Assembly: GCA_903892355.1 (NCBI GenBank)
Contig: CAITIE010000052.1
Location: forward strand, 186,001-250,000
Direction of reading: 5' to 3'
DNA: 64,000 nt
Origin: an uncultured Pirellula sp.
GTDB lineage: Bacteria > Planctomycetota > Planctomycetia > Pirellulales > Pirellulaceae
The translations under genes and the position numbers were made by a program. Positions 27,409-37,529 of the stretch are shown here, in pieces. The first letter of the stretch is position 1. Each line of letters starts with the position of its first letter. The notes beneath the pieces are model-generated. The model made no database searches, had not been told where the DNA came from, and saw only the letters and a list, made by a program, of their open reading frames with translations.

Positions 27409-28500
27409 CTAAACATTGAACAGGAAGTGGCAAATGTCCCCATCTTGCATGATGTACGACTTTCCTTCGGTGCGCATCCGACCGTTGGCGCGAATCTCCT
27501 TTTCCGAGCCGAACTGTTCGAGATCTGCCAAGGAGTATGTTTCGCAGCGAATGAATCCTCGTTCGAAATCGGTGTGGATAACACCGGCAGCTTGGGGAGC
27601 CGTCGCACCGACGGGGATCGTCCAGGCTCGGATTTCTTTTTCGCCTGCCGTGAAGTAACTGTGCAGTCCGAGCGTCCGATAGGCTTCTCGAGCGACGACT
27701 TGAAGGGCGGGTTCCTGCAGTCCGACGGCGGCGAGCATTTCGCTGCGGTCCGGTTCATCGAGTTCCGCAATTTCCGCTTCGAGTTTCGCGCACACAGGGA
27801 CTACGAGTGCACCACTCTTTGCTGCTGCTTCACGAACCTTCGTGACAATCGGGCCTTTGCCTTGCAAATCGGTTTCATCCACATTAGCGATGTAAAGGAT
27901 GGGTTTGGCTGTCATCAGACCAAAACTGGAGATCGCTTTTGCTTCCGCCTCCTCGAGTTGCAGCAATCTTAAGGGGAGCTCTTTATTCAGATGCTCCATG
28001 CATTTCTGAATCGCACTCACACGCAGCTTGGCTTCTTTATCGCCAGTTTTCGCGGCTCGTTCCGCCTTTGGGAGCGCCACTTCCAGGCTCTGGATGTCTG
28101 AAAACATCAGTTCCATTTCGATGGTTTCCATGTCCGCAACCGGATCGACTTTGCCGGCGACGTGAATGACGTCTGGATCTTCAAAGCAGCGGACAACTTG
28201 CAAGATCGCATCGACTTCTCGAATGTGACTCAGGAATTTGTTCCCCAACCCTTGGCCTTCGCTGGCCCCCTTCACGATCCCGGCAATGTCTACCAATTTG
28301 AACATCGCTGGAATGATTTTCTGGGTCTTGATGAAGTCCTGGATCCGGCTCAATCGTTTGTCCGGGATGCTGACGATCCCTTCATTAGGCTCGATCGTGC
28401 AAAACGGATAATTGGCTGCTTGTGCACCTTGCGACCCGGTGAGGGCGTTGAATAAAGTGCTTTTACCGACATTGGGTAGGCCGACGATTCCTGCTTCCAT
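27409..28500 (-). CDS. ychF: Ribosome-binding ATPase YchF
   Basis: An Obg-family P-loop protein that prefers ATP and binds ribosomes. The 363-residue length is standard. Motifs: G1 [16 protein letters not shown] (5-20), [26 protein letters not shown] (G3), LYIANVDE (the NxxE form of G4 that defines YchF) and the C-terminal TGS domain ([20 protein letters not shown]). It starts 12 bases after the stop of lysS on the same strand, so the two are almost surely cotranscribed. Confidence 0.97.
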   Translation of the reverse strand: MEAGIVGLPNVGKSTLFNALTGSQGAQAANYPFCTIEPNEGIVSIPDKRLSRIQDFIKTQKIIPAMFKLVDIAGIVKGASEGQGLGNKFLSHIREVDAILQVVRCFEDPDVIHVAGKVDPVADMETIEMELMFSDIQSLEVALPKAERAAKTGDKEAKLRVSAIQKCMEHLNKELPLRLLQLEEAEAKAISSFGLMTAKPILYIANVDETDLQGKGPIVTKVREAAAKSGALVVPVCAKLEAEIAELDEPDRSEMLAAVGLQEPALQVVAREAYRTLGLHSYFTAGEKEIRAWTIPVGATAPQAAGVIHTDFERGFIRCETYSLADLEQFGSEKEIRANGRMRTEGKSYIMQDGDICHFLFNV

Positions 28501-28512
28501 GGTGATTGATTC

Positions 28513-30087
28513 CTAGCTTTCGTGGCGTAACAGAGGGAAGAGGATCACATCGCGGATGCTTCGAGAATTGGTCAGGAGCATCACCAGGCGATCGATACCG
28601 ATACCGAGACCACCGGCGGGTGGCATGCCATGTCTCAGCGCACGAATGAAGTCAGTGTCCATTTTTGCCATGGAATCTTCCTCGGCCATCCCATCCAGTT
28701 GTGTTTTGAAAAGATCCTCCTGCAAAATTGGATCGTTCAGTTCGGTATAGGCGTTGGCGAGTTCCATCCCGTGGATGAAGAGTTCGAATCGTTCGGCGAT
28801 ATTTGGATTGTTGCGACTTCGTTTGGTCAGCGGGCATAGCGAAGCTGGATAGTCGGTGACAAAGATCGGTCCGATCAAGGCATCTTCGACCTTTTCTTCG
28901 AAGACTTCACTCACGACGACATCGGGATGTTTCCCGTCAGGATGCAGTCCGATCTTGCGAGCTAGTTTTACGATTCCTTCGTGATCGCTGATTTTAAGCC
29001 CTGTGTGCTCTTCGAACAGTTCCGTATAGGTACGTCGAGCGAAGGGAGGCGTAAAGTCGATCGGTAGGTCTCCCCACATCAACTGGAAGCCTTGACCGGT
29101 TGCCTGTATTGCCTCGACGATGATTTGCTGGGTCAGATCCATCATCGTGCGATAATCAGCGTAAGCCCAATACAGCTCGATCATCGTAAACTCGGGATTA
29201 TGCTTAGGGCTGATCCCTTCATTGCGGTAAACGCGTCCCATTTCATAGACACGTTCGATGCCACCCACGAGGAGCCGCTTCAAGTGCAACTCGAGTGCGA
29301 TGCGCAAGAATAGCTTCATGTCGAGCGCGTTATGATGCGTCAAGAACGGCTTGGCGGCTGCACCACCTGCGATGGTGTGCAACGTAGGACCTTCCACCTC
29401 AACGAACTCATGCTTGGACAGCGTGCTGCGAATCGACTGGATGATCTTGGTCCGCTTCAAGAAGGTTTGGAGCGAGTCCGGGTTGTAGGTCAGATCGAGG
29501 TACCGCATCCGCTGGCGGAGTTCGGGGTCTTGGAGACCAGCGTGCTTCTCTGGGGGTGGCTCGAGCGTTTTGGTCATGAAGTGCAGTTTCTGTGCGAAGA
29601 CGGTGAGTTCGCCCGTATTGGTTCTGCCCAGTCGACCATCCACTCCGATCAAGTCCCCGAAATCCAACGACTTGGTCAGTTCAAAATCCTCGTCGGGCAA
29701 GTGCCCTTTGGGAATCATGATCTGAATATCACCAGTGAGGTCCCGAATATTGAGGAAGACCAACTTCCCGGCGGTGCGCATCAAAATAATTCGTCCAGCA
29801 ACGCGGATATTTGGGCCAATCTCCTCCCCAGGTCCGTGGCTAGCCTTCCATGCCTTGTAATCGATTGCCTCCGGTCCGCCAAAATCGGGCAGTGGAATCG
29901 CTGTCCCGTCGTCTTTCTTGAACTGAATCTGAGGGATCAAAGTATGGGCGACGCGAATGAACGAGCGATCGTCGAAACGATGCCCCCATGGATCGAGCCC
30001 AGAAGCTTCGATTTTCTTTAGTTTTTCAAGCCTCGCCGCTTGGTGTACGCCTAGTTCGGAGTTGTCGAGTGGCTGAGAATCGGACAT
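28513..30087 (-). CDS. lysS: Lysyl-tRNA synthetase, class II
   Basis: Charges tRNA-Lys. The 524-residue protein has the N-terminal OB-fold anticodon-binding domain (VAGRIILMRTAGKLVFLNI), class II motif 1 region (SIRSTLSKHEFVEVEGPTL), motif 2 (RVYRNEGISPKHNPEFTMIE) and motif 3 (GLGIGIDRLVMLLT), followed by the usual end SIRDVILFPLLR. It heads the minus-strand run lysS-ychF-ygfZ and is divergent from rarA across 178 bases. Confidence 0.97.
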   Translation of the reverse strand: MSDSQPLDNSELGVHQAARLEKLKKIEASGLDPWGHRFDDRSFIRVAHTLIPQIQFKKDDGTAIPLPDFGGPEAIDYKAWKASHGPGEEIGPNIRVAGRIILMRTAGKLVFLNIRDLTGDIQIMIPKGHLPDEDFELTKSLDFGDLIGVDGRLGRTNTGELTVFAQKLHFMTKTLEPPPEKHAGLQDPELRQRMRYLDLTYNPDSLQTFLKRTKIIQSIRSTLSKHEFVEVEGPTLHTIAGGAAAKPFLTHHNALDMKLFLRIALELHLKRLLVGGIERVYEMGRVYRNEGISPKHNPEFTMIELYWAYADYRTMMDLTQQIIVEAIQATGQGFQLMWGDLPIDFTPPFARRTYTELFEEHTGLKISDHEGIVKLARKIGLHPDGKHPDVVVSEVFEEKVEDALIGPIFVTDYPASLCPLTKRSRNNPNIAERFELFIHGMELANAYTELNDPILQEDLFKTQLDGMAEEDSMAKMDTDFIRALRHGMPPAGGLGIGIDRLVMLLTNSRSIRDVILFPLLRHES

Positions 30088-30265
30088 CTTGTTTGGATTG
30101 TGGATAGAGAAATTGGTCGGATCCGGGATCGGAGAATGCCGGGTGCGCGGATAGCCAGGGTGGCAGATTGTAAGTGATAACGCCGGAAAACCAAGCGTTG
30201 ATCCGCCTCCCGGTCACAGATCCTGAAACCTTGAAACCCGCCAAAAGATCGGGAAACGAAGCATT

Positions 30266-31588
30266 ATGGACTTGTTCGCTCAAGCTGAAGAAGCCAATCG
30301 AGACCGGGCGCTGCCGTTGGCAGCTCGGCTGCGTCCACGCACTCTTTCCGAGATGGTGGGGCAACAGCACATTTTAGGGGAGGGGAAACTACTCCGCCGG
30401 CTGGTCGCTGCTGGACGCATCCAATCCATCTTGTTTTACGGTCCGCCTGGGACGGGCAAGACGACGTTGGCCCGACTCCTCGCCTCGGAAACCAAAGCGG
30501 CATTTCGGCAAATCAATGCCGTGACGAGTGGCATCAAGGAACTCCGCGAGGCTTTGGACTGGGCCCGCGACGAGGTATCTGTCAGTGGTGCTCGACCTAT
30601 CCTTTTTATTGACGAAATACACAGGTTCAATCGCTCGCAGCAAGACGCATTGCTGCCCGATGTTGAGTCGGGAACCATCGCATTGGTGGGTGCTACTACC
30701 AGCAACCCTTTCTTCTCGGTCAACGGTGCCCTCCTGAGTCGATCCCAAATCTTCGAGCTGCACCCGCTCGGGGAGGATGATGTAGTGCAACTCCTTGATC
30801 GCGCCATCCGCGATAAGCATCTAGGATTTGGTCGATTTCAAATTCAAGCATCTCCGGAGGCACTGAGCTACTGCGCTCGCATCGCGGAAGGGGATGCTCG
30901 ACGTGCGCTCAACGCGTTGGAAGTCGCAGTGCTATCGACCATGCAATTCCCGCTCTCGATCACTGTCGAATTGATGCAAGAGAGCATGCAGAAAAAGATC
31001 TTGCAATTCGACCCTGCTGGAGACGGGCATTACGATACGGCGAGCGCTCTGATCAAAAGCCTTCGGGGATCAGATGCAGATGCCGCTTTGTACTGGTTGG
31101 CGAGGGCCATCGAAAGCGGTGAAGAGATCCGCTTCTTAACTCGCCGTTTGGTGATCTTCGCGAGCGAGGATATCGGAAATGCAGACCCGCACGCGTTACC
31201 ACTCGCCATTGCAACCATGCAAGCATGCGAATTTATCGGACTACCGGAATGCCAATTGAATCTCTCGCAAGCCGTCATTTACTTAGCGCTGGCACCAAAA
31301 AGCAACTCCGCCACTACCGCCATCATGAATGCCAGAAAGGAAGTGCGCGAGGGCTCGATCATTCCCGTCCCAGTCCATCTGCGCGATGGTCACTATGCCG
31401 GTTCGAAATCGATCGGCCACGGAGTGGGTTATCAATACTCTCATGACGCCCCTGACGGGATCGCTTCCCAGGACTACCTCGGCGTAGAGCGTCAATTCTA
31501 TGAACCGGTAGAGCGAGGTGCGGAAGCGGAGATGGCTGAAAGGTACCGCTCCATCAAGGAACTTCTGAAAGGACCAAAAGATTCGTGA
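30266..31588 (+). CDS. rarA: Replication-associated recombination protein A
   Basis: AAA+ ATPase of the RarA/MgsA/WRNIP1 family that acts at stalled forks. The 440-residue protein has Walker A GPPGTGKTT (about 58-66), Walker B LFIDEIHRFN, sensor 1 ALVGATTSNP, the arginine-finger region and the C-terminal tetramerisation portion (LPLAIATMQACEFIGLPE, GHYAGSKSIGHGVGYQYSHD). It is divergent from lysS. Start ATG at 30266 gives MDLFAQAEE, a typical beginning. Confidence 0.96.
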   Translation: MDLFAQAEEANRDRALPLAARLRPRTLSEMVGQQHILGEGKLLRRLVAAGRIQSILFYGPPGTGKTTLARLLASETKAAFRQINAVTSGIKELREALDWARDEVSVSGARPILFIDEIHRFNRSQQDALLPDVESGTIALVGATTSNPFFSVNGALLSRSQIFELHPLGEDDVVQLLDRAIRDKHLGFGRFQIQASPEALSYCARIAEGDARRALNALEVAVLSTMQFPLSITVELMQESMQKKILQFDPAGDGHYDTASALIKSLRGSDADAALYWLARAIESGEEIRFLTRRLVIFASEDIGNADPHALPLAIATMQACEFIGLPECQLNLSQAVIYLALAPKSNSATTAIMNARKEVREGSIIPVPVHLRDGHYAGSKSIGHGVGYQYSHDAPDGIASQDYLGVERQFYEPVERGAEAEMAERYRSIKELLKGPKDS

Positions 31589-31650
31589 CCGCGGTGACAG
31601 ACGATCGATCGGGGGAGGCCCAACGACTGCCGAGTGCTCGGGATCCTACG

Positions 31651-32448
31651 CTAAAACGATTCGTTTTGATTGGGAAAGCCACCCGATTTGACTTGCAATT
31701 GATATTCCTTGACCGCATCCGTCGCCATGGTCTTTAGATCCGCTACCTTGCGGACGAATTTAGGGATGTAACCGCTGTTCCAACCCAGCAGATCGTTGGT
31801 CACTAAGACTTGGCCATCGCAATGCGGCCCGGCACCGATTCCTATGGTTGGGACGGTCAGTTTGCTGGTCGCCTCGCTAGCCAGTTCTGCGGGTACGCAT
31901 TCCATAAGTACCGCAAAGCAACCTGCATCCTGAGCAGCGAACGCGTCACGCATCAATCGTTCGGCGTCTTTCTGGACACGGTAACCACCGAGAGCATGCA
32001 CACTTTGAGGCCGAAGACCAATGTGAGCGATCGTAGGTATACCCGCATCGACCATCGCCGCGATCGCTTGGGCCTGTTGATGCCCCCCTTCCATCTTGAC
32101 CGCATGGCATTGGGTCTCCTTCATGACCCGCGCCGCCGACTCCACCGTATGCGAGATGCTGATCTGTCCTACAGGAAATGGAAGATCCACACTCACCATC
32201 GCCCTCGACGCCGCCCTCGCGACCATCTCACCATGATAAATCATTTGGTCGAGAGTCACCGGAATTGTCGTTTTATGGCCTTGGACCACCATGCCGAGGG
32301 AGTCACCGACGAGCAAGCAGTCGATACCCGCCTGATCGAGCAACTGCGCGGTTGGAAAATCGTACGCCGTGAGCATGGTGATACGATCACCTCGGCGTTT
32401 CATCGCCAACAAGGTACGAACGGTGACTGAAACGTCCTGTTCCGCCAT
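31651..32448 (-). CDS. panB: 3-methyl-2-oxobutanoate hydroxymethyltransferase
   Basis: First committed step of pantothenate synthesis: transfers a hydroxymethyl group from methylene-tetrahydrofolate to 2-oxoisovalerate. The 265-residue length fits the family. Landmarks: ITMLTAYDFPTAQLLDQAG, LLVGDSLGMVVQGH (metal-binding Asp), VKMEGGHQQ, and IGIGAGPHCDGQVLVTNDLLG. I start at ATG 32448 because the sequence upstream in this frame crosses a 14-bp tandem repeat and is not conserved in character. No panC or panD is nearby. Confidence 0.95.
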   Translation of the reverse strand: MAEQDVSVTVRTLLAMKRRGDRITMLTAYDFPTAQLLDQAGIDCLLVGDSLGMVVQGHKTTIPVTLDQMIYHGEMVARAASRAMVSVDLPFPVGQISISHTVESAARVMKETQCHAVKMEGGHQQAQAIAAMVDAGIPTIAHIGLRPQSVHALGGYRVQKDAERLMRDAFAAQDAGCFAVLMECVPAELASEATSKLTVPTIGIGAGPHCDGQVLVTNDLLGWNSGYIPKFVRKVADLKTMATDAVKEYQLQVKSGGFPNQNESF

Positions 32449-32472
32449 AGTGATTTTGATGCTATCTAGTAC

Positions 32473-32514
32473 GGGATGTAAGTGACGGGATGTAAGTGAC
32501 GGGATGTAAGTGAC
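32473..32514. repeat. Three perfect tandem copies of a 14-bp unit
   Basis: GGGATGTAAGTGAC is repeated exactly at 32473-32486, 32487-32500 and 32501-32514. The array lies 25 bases upstream of panB, between it and the next minus-strand gene (32553-33278), so it falls in the panB leader or promoter. The unit length is not divisible by three. Perfect identity of the copies suggests a recent origin. Confidence 0.95.
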
Positions 32515-32552
32515 TGCACAGTCATTGAACCTGTCTGCGAGTGCAGACGAAC

Positions 32553-33278
32553 CTATCGCCTTTCCGGTGTCACCTTCGAGGATCCTGACGGAAGCTTTTG
32601 GTCTCGCAGGAAACTCGTTCTCGCTTCTTCGAGATCGCGTAGGGCCAATTTCCGACGGTTCTCTGGCAACGTTTCCCATGCGAGTTTGTAATAGGTCTCG
32701 ACGCTCGCCCAGTGCCCTCGCTGCTTGGCCGCATGCGCCAACTCCAAGTAGGACTTGATCGCATCATAATCACGTCGATTAAGCCTAACTGCCTGCAGCG
32801 ATACCCCATTTCCTGAGATTGTCGGCGAACCGGTCCCATGGCCACTCAGCGCCGCGAGGTAGTCGTAGTCAGGCCTAGTGATACTTCGCTTCGCAGAGGC
32901 CGAAATTCGGGAAAAGCCGCCCGGATCATTCTGTTGCAATCTCGGCTTTTCGGGTTTGTCGGATGCTTGCGAGCGGATCATGCGATCGAGCTCGTCCAGG
33001 TCGATCACTGTGGTTCGGACATCAAAAGAAGATACCCCAACGTTTCCACCTTGGGCGACATTCGGTAAGCCGGGTCCTCTCGCAACCGAACCCAATTGTC
33101 CTGTCGCCATACCTCCAGCCCCGATCGCCCCACCATCCGGCACCGCTACCGAAGTCGACAAACTAAACATGCTGGAGCTGGGAAGCTGGACCATTTGTGC
33201 CCGGACTGTACATGCATGCAGGGAAACAAATAGCATGGCCGACAACCCGATCAAGGCGAATCGCGTGGCAATTGGCAT
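32553..33278 (-). CDS. Exported protein of unknown function
   Basis: A 241-residue protein with a signal peptide (FALIGLSAMLFVSLHAC, cut near VRAQ). The mature N-terminal half is Gly/Ser-rich and disordered (GGAIGAGGMATGQLGS); the C-terminal half is helical and charged (YDAIKSYLELAHAAKQRGHW, then YYKLAWETLP), which resembles one TPR-like unit. The function is unknown. It lies upstream of panB in the same direction, with a 14-bp repeat array between them. Confidence 0.65.
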   Translation of the reverse strand: MPIATRFALIGLSAMLFVSLHACTVRAQMVQLPSSSMFSLSTSVAVPDGGAIGAGGMATGQLGSVARGPGLPNVAQGGNVGVSSFDVRTTVIDLDELDRMIRSQASDKPEKPRLQQNDPGGFSRISASAKRSITRPDYDYLAALSGHGTGSPTISGNGVSLQAVRLNRRDYDAIKSYLELAHAAKQRGHWASVETYYKLAWETLPENRRKLALRDLEEARTSFLRDQKLPSGSSKVTPERR

Positions 33279-33678
33279 CGGAGGTTCCTTGAAAAGTTAG
33301 GTGAAAGACACTTCCTAAGTTTAATTCATAATCGTCTGTTCGCATGCAGCGAAGTCCCAGGAACCTCCACGCAAAACCCTGGAATCGACCGTTTTCTGAA
33401 AATCGACCGTTTCCTAAGAAACTCGAGAAACTACACAGGGACTGGTCCACCACCGCTTGCTCATCTAGTTGCTCACCTCCCGAAAAGCTATTCTTAAGTG
33501 GTGTGCTCGCGTCCCCTGCGAGGGTCCGTCGTCGGACTAGGAACATCGTTTCGGGAATCCCCTCGAAGCGATCTCCGCGGCTGATTCGCAAGGGTCGACC
33601 CCACAGTCCCCATGCCCTTACGATCCTTTCCAAAAAATCCTTTCCACATTCCCCCGAACCACTTTGGAGTACCTTCCC
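33279..33678. other. Intergenic region before aldehyde dehydrogenase
   Basis: A 400-base divergent gap. It contains an 18-bp tandem duplication (33383-33400 and 33401-33418, AATCGACCGTTTTCTGAA type). A ribosome site TTGGAG lies at 33664-33669, nine bases before the dehydrogenase ATG. I saw no convincing gene; open frames on either strand here continue from antisense of the dehydrogenase and lack protein-like character. Confidence 0.5.
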
Positions 33679-35154
33679 ATGGCTATCGCCGAAACCACGA
33701 TTGCATCCCCAAAAATTAAGCACACCGAGTGTTTTATCGATGGGCGATGGCGTCCTTCCATCTCCGGCAAGACATTTCAGACGGTGAATCCTGCTACCGA
33801 AGAGGTCATCTGTGACGTGGCCGAGGGAGATTCGGCCGACATCGATGCAGCCGTCAAAGCAGCTCGCCATGCATTTGAATCGGGACCATGGAGCAAGATG
33901 GACGCGCGGGATCGAGGCAAACTGATGTTCCGTCTCGCCGATCTGATCGAGGAAGAGATCGATGAACTGGCTGCTCTCGAGAGCCTGGATAATGGAAAAC
34001 CTTTCCGAGAGGCTCGCTACGGCGATTTACCGTTGGTGCTCGATTGCTTGCGATACTACGCGGGTTACGCCGACAAGATCCACGGCTCGACCATTCCTAT
34101 TCGAGGCAATTTCTTCACCTACACCCGTCGCGAGGCCGTTGGAGTCGCGGGACAAATCATCCCTTGGAATTTTCCAATGCTCATGGTGGCTTGGAAATGG
34201 GGGCCGGCACTGGCGGCCGGTTGCACCATCGTGATGAAGCCTGCCGAGCAAACTCCGTTGAGCTGCTTGCGCCTTGCCCAACTCGCTAAAGAGGCGGGTA
34301 TTCCCGATGGCGTCATCAACGTAGTGCCTGGCTATGGCCCCACCGCCGGAGCATCTCTGGTCAAGCATCCAGGCGTCGATAAGATCGCGTTCACCGGCGA
34401 GCATCGCACGGCACAAATCATCATGCGAGACGCTTCGGAATCCCTCAAGCGATTGACGTTTGAACTTGGGGGAAAGAGCCCCAACGTGGTGATGGCGGAC
34501 GCGGATCTCGATAAAGCCGCACAAGGGGCCTACATTGGACTGTTCTTGAACCAAGGTCAATGCTGCTGCGCGGGGAGTCGCGTTTTCGTCGAGAAGAAAG
34601 TCCACGCCGAGTTCGTCGATAAAATCCAGCGTTTGGCAAAGAATCGCCGCGTCGGGAACCCGATGTCGCTCGATACCGAACAAGGCCCCCAAGTGGACCA
34701 AGCCCAGTTCGATAAGATCATGAGCTACATCGAAAAAGGGAATGCAGAAGGAGCAAAGTGCGTCGCCGGTGGAGCCCGATTCGGCGACCGTGGGTACTTC
34801 GTTCAGCCAACGGTTTTCGATGGCGTCAACGATTCTATGTCCATCGCCAAGGAAGAAATCTTCGGACCGGTGATGTCCGTGCTCACCTTCGATGACTGGG
34901 AGGATCTCGTCAAACGAGCGAACAACACATTCTACGGGCTTGCCGCTGCCATCTGGACCAAGAATGTTGGCCGAGCCCACGAGTTCGCGAAACGCGTTCG
35001 AGCCGGTACGGTCTGGGTCAACTGCTACGATGTCTTTGACGCGGCCGCTCCGTTCGGCGGATTCAAGATGAGCGGTCAAGGTCGAGAACTCGGCGAGGAA
35101 GGACTCAAGGCCTACACCGAGAGCAAGACCGTTACTGTCAGCCTTGACTCGTAA
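33679..35154 (+). CDS. Aldehyde dehydrogenase family protein
   Basis: NAD(P)-dependent oxidation of an aldehyde to an acid. The 491-residue protein is close to the ALDH1/2 (betaine/retinal-type) length. The active-site Glu262 is in [10 protein letters not shown] and the catalytic Cys296 in [27 protein letters not shown] is the coenzyme-side motif and [12 protein letters not shown] the C-terminal one. One departure: the usual FTGSTEVG reads FTGEHRTAQ here. The ATG at 33679 has TTGGAG nine bases upstream; a TTG at 33664 in the same frame is part of that ribosome site. A strong intrinsic terminator follows 71 bases after the stop. Confidence 0.95.
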   Translation: MAIAETTIASPKIKHTECFIDGRWRPSISGKTFQTVNPATEEVICDVAEGDSADIDAAVKAARHAFESGPWSKMDARDRGKLMFRLADLIEEEIDELAALESLDNGKPFREARYGDLPLVLDCLRYYAGYADKIHGSTIPIRGNFFTYTRREAVGVAGQIIPWNFPMLMVAWKWGPALAAGCTIVMKPAEQTPLSCLRLAQLAKEAGIPDGVINVVPGYGPTAGASLVKHPGVDKIAFTGEHRTAQIIMRDASESLKRLTFELGGKSPNVVMADADLDKAAQGAYIGLFLNQGQCCCAGSRVFVEKKVHAEFVDKIQRLAKNRRVGNPMSLDTEQGPQVDQAQFDKIMSYIEKGNAEGAKCVAGGARFGDRGYFVQPTVFDGVNDSMSIAKEEIFGPVMSVLTFDDWEDLVKRANNTFYGLAAAIWTKNVGRAHEFAKRVRAGTVWVNCYDVFDAAAPFGGFKMSGQGRELGEEGLKAYTESKTVTVSLDS

Positions 35155-35225
35155 CCGATATCCCTAGCTCCCGCGAACATAAATCGTTATCAGCGTGTTA
35201 GCAATCATCGCCAATCCATCCTATA

Positions 35226-35262
35226 ACGAGACCATCTGGCCCAAGGTGGTCTCGTTTCTTTT
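35226..35262 (+). terminator. Strong intrinsic terminator
   Basis: Perfect 9-bp stem ACGAGACCA (35226-35234) with TGGTCTCGT (35247-35255), a 12-base loop, then a T-rich tail (TTCTTTTTT). It lies 71 bases past the aldehyde dehydrogenase stop codon and just before the next plus-strand gene, and so should end the dehydrogenase transcript. It falls inside the upstream extension of the next reading frame, which argues that the next gene starts at 35273, not at the GTG at 35195. Confidence 0.8.
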
Positions 35263-35272
35263 TTCCTTGGTG

Positions 35273-37444
35273 ATGCCATTGCTTGTTTGCCCACTCGTCG
35301 GGATCCGATTCTGCTTCGACCACGCGGTCGCTCAAGATATAAACCGTGAAATCAAAATCGAGGAATTGTCCACCAAACAGTGGACCTCCCTGGTCACTCG
35401 AACTTCACTATCCATCCTCGGAAATCCGATCAGCTCTGCCGAATATCAAGACCTTCTGAATGCCCCACCGCAGACTCGGCAAAAACGATTTCAGCAAGCG
35501 ATAATGACGTGGCTTCGCTCCGACGTTTTCGCGAATCAGCAAGCGAGCGATTGGTGCAGAGACTATTTCGCAGAACCGGACTATTTCGCAGAACCACTTG
35601 TGGAGCCTAATGCGGTCGACTTCTCCGATGTCAATTCGCCATGGGATTACACCCCTCACGATCGATGGCTCGTTGAAGCCATCCGAACAAATATGCCGTT
35701 TGATTCGTTCTTTTCGTACCAACTCAGCGGCGTCGCACACCAGGGCAGCAACGGCACAGCGCCTCAACCATTGGCTACCGCGAGTTGGTATCGAGCGGAC
35801 CAGTTCCAGGTTGCCGACCCTACCATACATCCCGCCCGCGATTCCAATCGCCCACCAGCTAGCCTACCAACGCTCCAGCCATTCAAAACGTTTCAAGAAA
35901 ACACGCACCTAGGACTCTCCGATCTCGTCTTGGGCGAATCAAACTGGCTCCATCACGAAGCATCCGTTTTTCGCATGAATCAATTTCAGGCTCTAAGGCA
36001 AGCCATCGCGTCGATCCGGGAATCAGAAATCAAGGATTGGGAACGCTTGGTACATGGTGATGCTGTCCGCAGTTGGTACCAAAAACAAACGGCACACCCA
36101 AAGCCGCTTCGATCGGAACGCATCTTCGTCTGGCCGAGTATCGACCAGCCAATCGCTTTGCGAGACGACAATGGCCATCGAGTCACCCAATCCCCATTGA
36201 GGGTTGGTTCTGGCGTCGCCCATACTGTGCACGGTGAAATTGAGGATCCGCTGCGCCGCTCGCACGAATGGACCATCGTACTCAATTGCAGTTTCAACAG
36301 TGAGCTAATCACCTCGTCGACATCGGCCCCCCAGCGCATCCTCACGCAACAAACTCAATCCAAGGGTGCACATGCGATAGACGATGCATCGTCGCGACGC
36401 ATTTCCAACCGCAACGAACTACGCCTCGAAATCAACAACGGCTATTTGCGGGTGTCTTTGGTCCATGACGATCCTATCAGCATGATCCAAGTTCAGACAA
36501 CCGAACCGATAGCGATTGACACTTGGACCCAAATCGCTATTTCCTACGATGGAACCAACCGAGCTTACTCCCTGCGAGTCTCCCTAGATGGCGAGTATGT
36601 CGGTTTGAATTACCTAGCGGATTCGCTGATCCGAGACTTCGTCGGTGAGACTTCAAAGGAACCTGTCGAGGGGCAAAGCTATGAACTCCAATTGGGCGAC
36701 TCCACCACTTCCGGCCATTTTTGGGAGTTGGAAGATATTGAAGTCTATCGAACGGTTCTGTCGACCCCCGAGTTGATCGGACTGATCGAAAATGCTCCTT
36801 GGCAGGATTGGCAGGATTTTTCTGAGCCAGAACAACTGGCATGGATCGAACATTACGCCAGACGTATCGATCCCCATTGGCGGTACGAACGAGAAACCCT
36901 GCGCTATTACCTCAGCAATGAGTACCTGATTTGGGAGTCGATTCCGCTGACTCCGATTCTTCCAGCCCCCCCTCATCTCGTGCAACTGCGTCCCGATCCG
37001 TCGCCGACCAACCACCATCACCAAGAGCAGGATAAACTTGAAGATGGCATCCCTGGCGGGAACCAAACTTCCCAACACCTCCTCTTTCCATGGAAACTGA
37101 TGGATAGAGAATCTATCACTCAGTGGATTGCTGCTATTGGAACCCAGGAACTTCGATGGGACACCCTTAAGGCCCCGTGGAAAGAGTCGATTTCCCGCAC
37201 TGAGGTCGAAAGGCAATGGCAGCATTTGATCGAACATGTCAATTCGAACATGGATAGTCCCACAACCTCTGCCCCCAGTTTCGAACGGCCCAGTTTCGAA
37301 TCTAACCAGGGAGCGCTCACGGAATCACGTCTGCAATCGCTAGCAAAGCGGTTCATCGATCGCGACTGGGATCGCCGAGCGATGTTGCTGGATTTGTTGC
37401 TGTCACCTGAATGGATTGCAATCGCTATTGATTCGGTCGAATGA
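35273..37444 (+). CDS. PSD1-like exported protein with LamG domain, no haem motif
   Basis: A 723-residue protein (from ATG 35273) with an exported leader (PLLVCPLVGIRFCF, cut near AVAQ). Residues about 30-140 resemble a degenerate DUF1549 segment (RFQQAIMTWLRSDVFAN, DSFFSYQLSGV in the place of the usual EQLAGD). A concanavalin A-like/LamG domain spans about 310-510 (EWTIVLNCSF, TWTQIAISYDG, YSLRVSLDGEYVGLNY, ELEDIEVYRTVLS). The end (DRRAMLLDLLLSPEW) resembles the C-terminus of PSD1 proteins. Unlike PSD1 it has no CxxCH. A perfect-type 18-bp duplication encodes DYFAEP twice. An 85-base gap separates it from the PVC dehydrogenase, probably an operon. An alternative GTG start at 35195 would cross a terminator. 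Confidence 0.65.
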   Translation: MPLLVCPLVGIRFCFDHAVAQDINREIKIEELSTKQWTSLVTRTSLSILGNPISSAEYQDLLNAPPQTRQKRFQQAIMTWLRSDVFANQQASDWCRDYFAEPDYFAEPLVEPNAVDFSDVNSPWDYTPHDRWLVEAIRTNMPFDSFFSYQLSGVAHQGSNGTAPQPLATASWYRADQFQVADPTIHPARDSNRPPASLPTLQPFKTFQENTHLGLSDLVLGESNWLHHEASVFRMNQFQALRQAIASIRESEIKDWERLVHGDAVRSWYQKQTAHPKPLRSERIFVWPSIDQPIALRDDNGHRVTQSPLRVGSGVAHTVHGEIEDPLRRSHEWTIVLNCSFNSELITSSTSAPQRILTQQTQSKGAHAIDDASSRRISNRNELRLEINNGYLRVSLVHDDPISMIQVQTTEPIAIDTWTQIAISYDGTNRAYSLRVSLDGEYVGLNYLADSLIRDFVGETSKEPVEGQSYELQLGDSTTSGHFWELEDIEVYRTVLSTPELIGLIENAPWQDWQDFSEPEQLAWIEHYARRIDPHWRYERETLRYYLSNEYLIWESIPLTPILPAPPHLVQLRPDPSPTNHHHQEQDKLEDGIPGGNQTSQHLLFPWKLMDRESITQWIAAIGTQELRWDTLKAPWKESISRTEVERQWQHLIEHVNSNMDSPTTSAPSFERPSFESNQGALTESRLQSLAKRFIDRDWDRRAMLLDLLLSPEWIAIAIDSVE

Positions 37445-37529
37445 CATCTTGTAGCCTCTTAGCGTTACCAACCGACACGGCTGCTCCAAAAGGAATTGGA
37501 GGCCATCGGAATCTGCAAAGGGCATCGAC

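Noticed and set aside
29332-30021. Plus-strand frame opposite lysS (229 codons)
   Set aside because: Antisense of a class II synthetase with all motifs in place.
31653-31667. AAAACGATTCGTTTT near-palindrome at the panB stop codon considered as a terminator
   Set aside because: The stem is six A/T-rich pairs with a three-base loop inside the last codons of panB and no T tract follows.
33163-33870. Minus-strand frame covering the gap before the aldehyde dehydrogenase
   Set aside because: About a third overlaps the dehydrogenase in antisense and the rest the end of another gene; Cys/Gly/Arg-rich translation without protein-like pattern.
34027-35079. Long minus-strand frame opposite the aldehyde dehydrogenase (350 codons)
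   Set aside because: The plus-strand reading has all aldehyde dehydrogenase motifs; this is a mirror frame.
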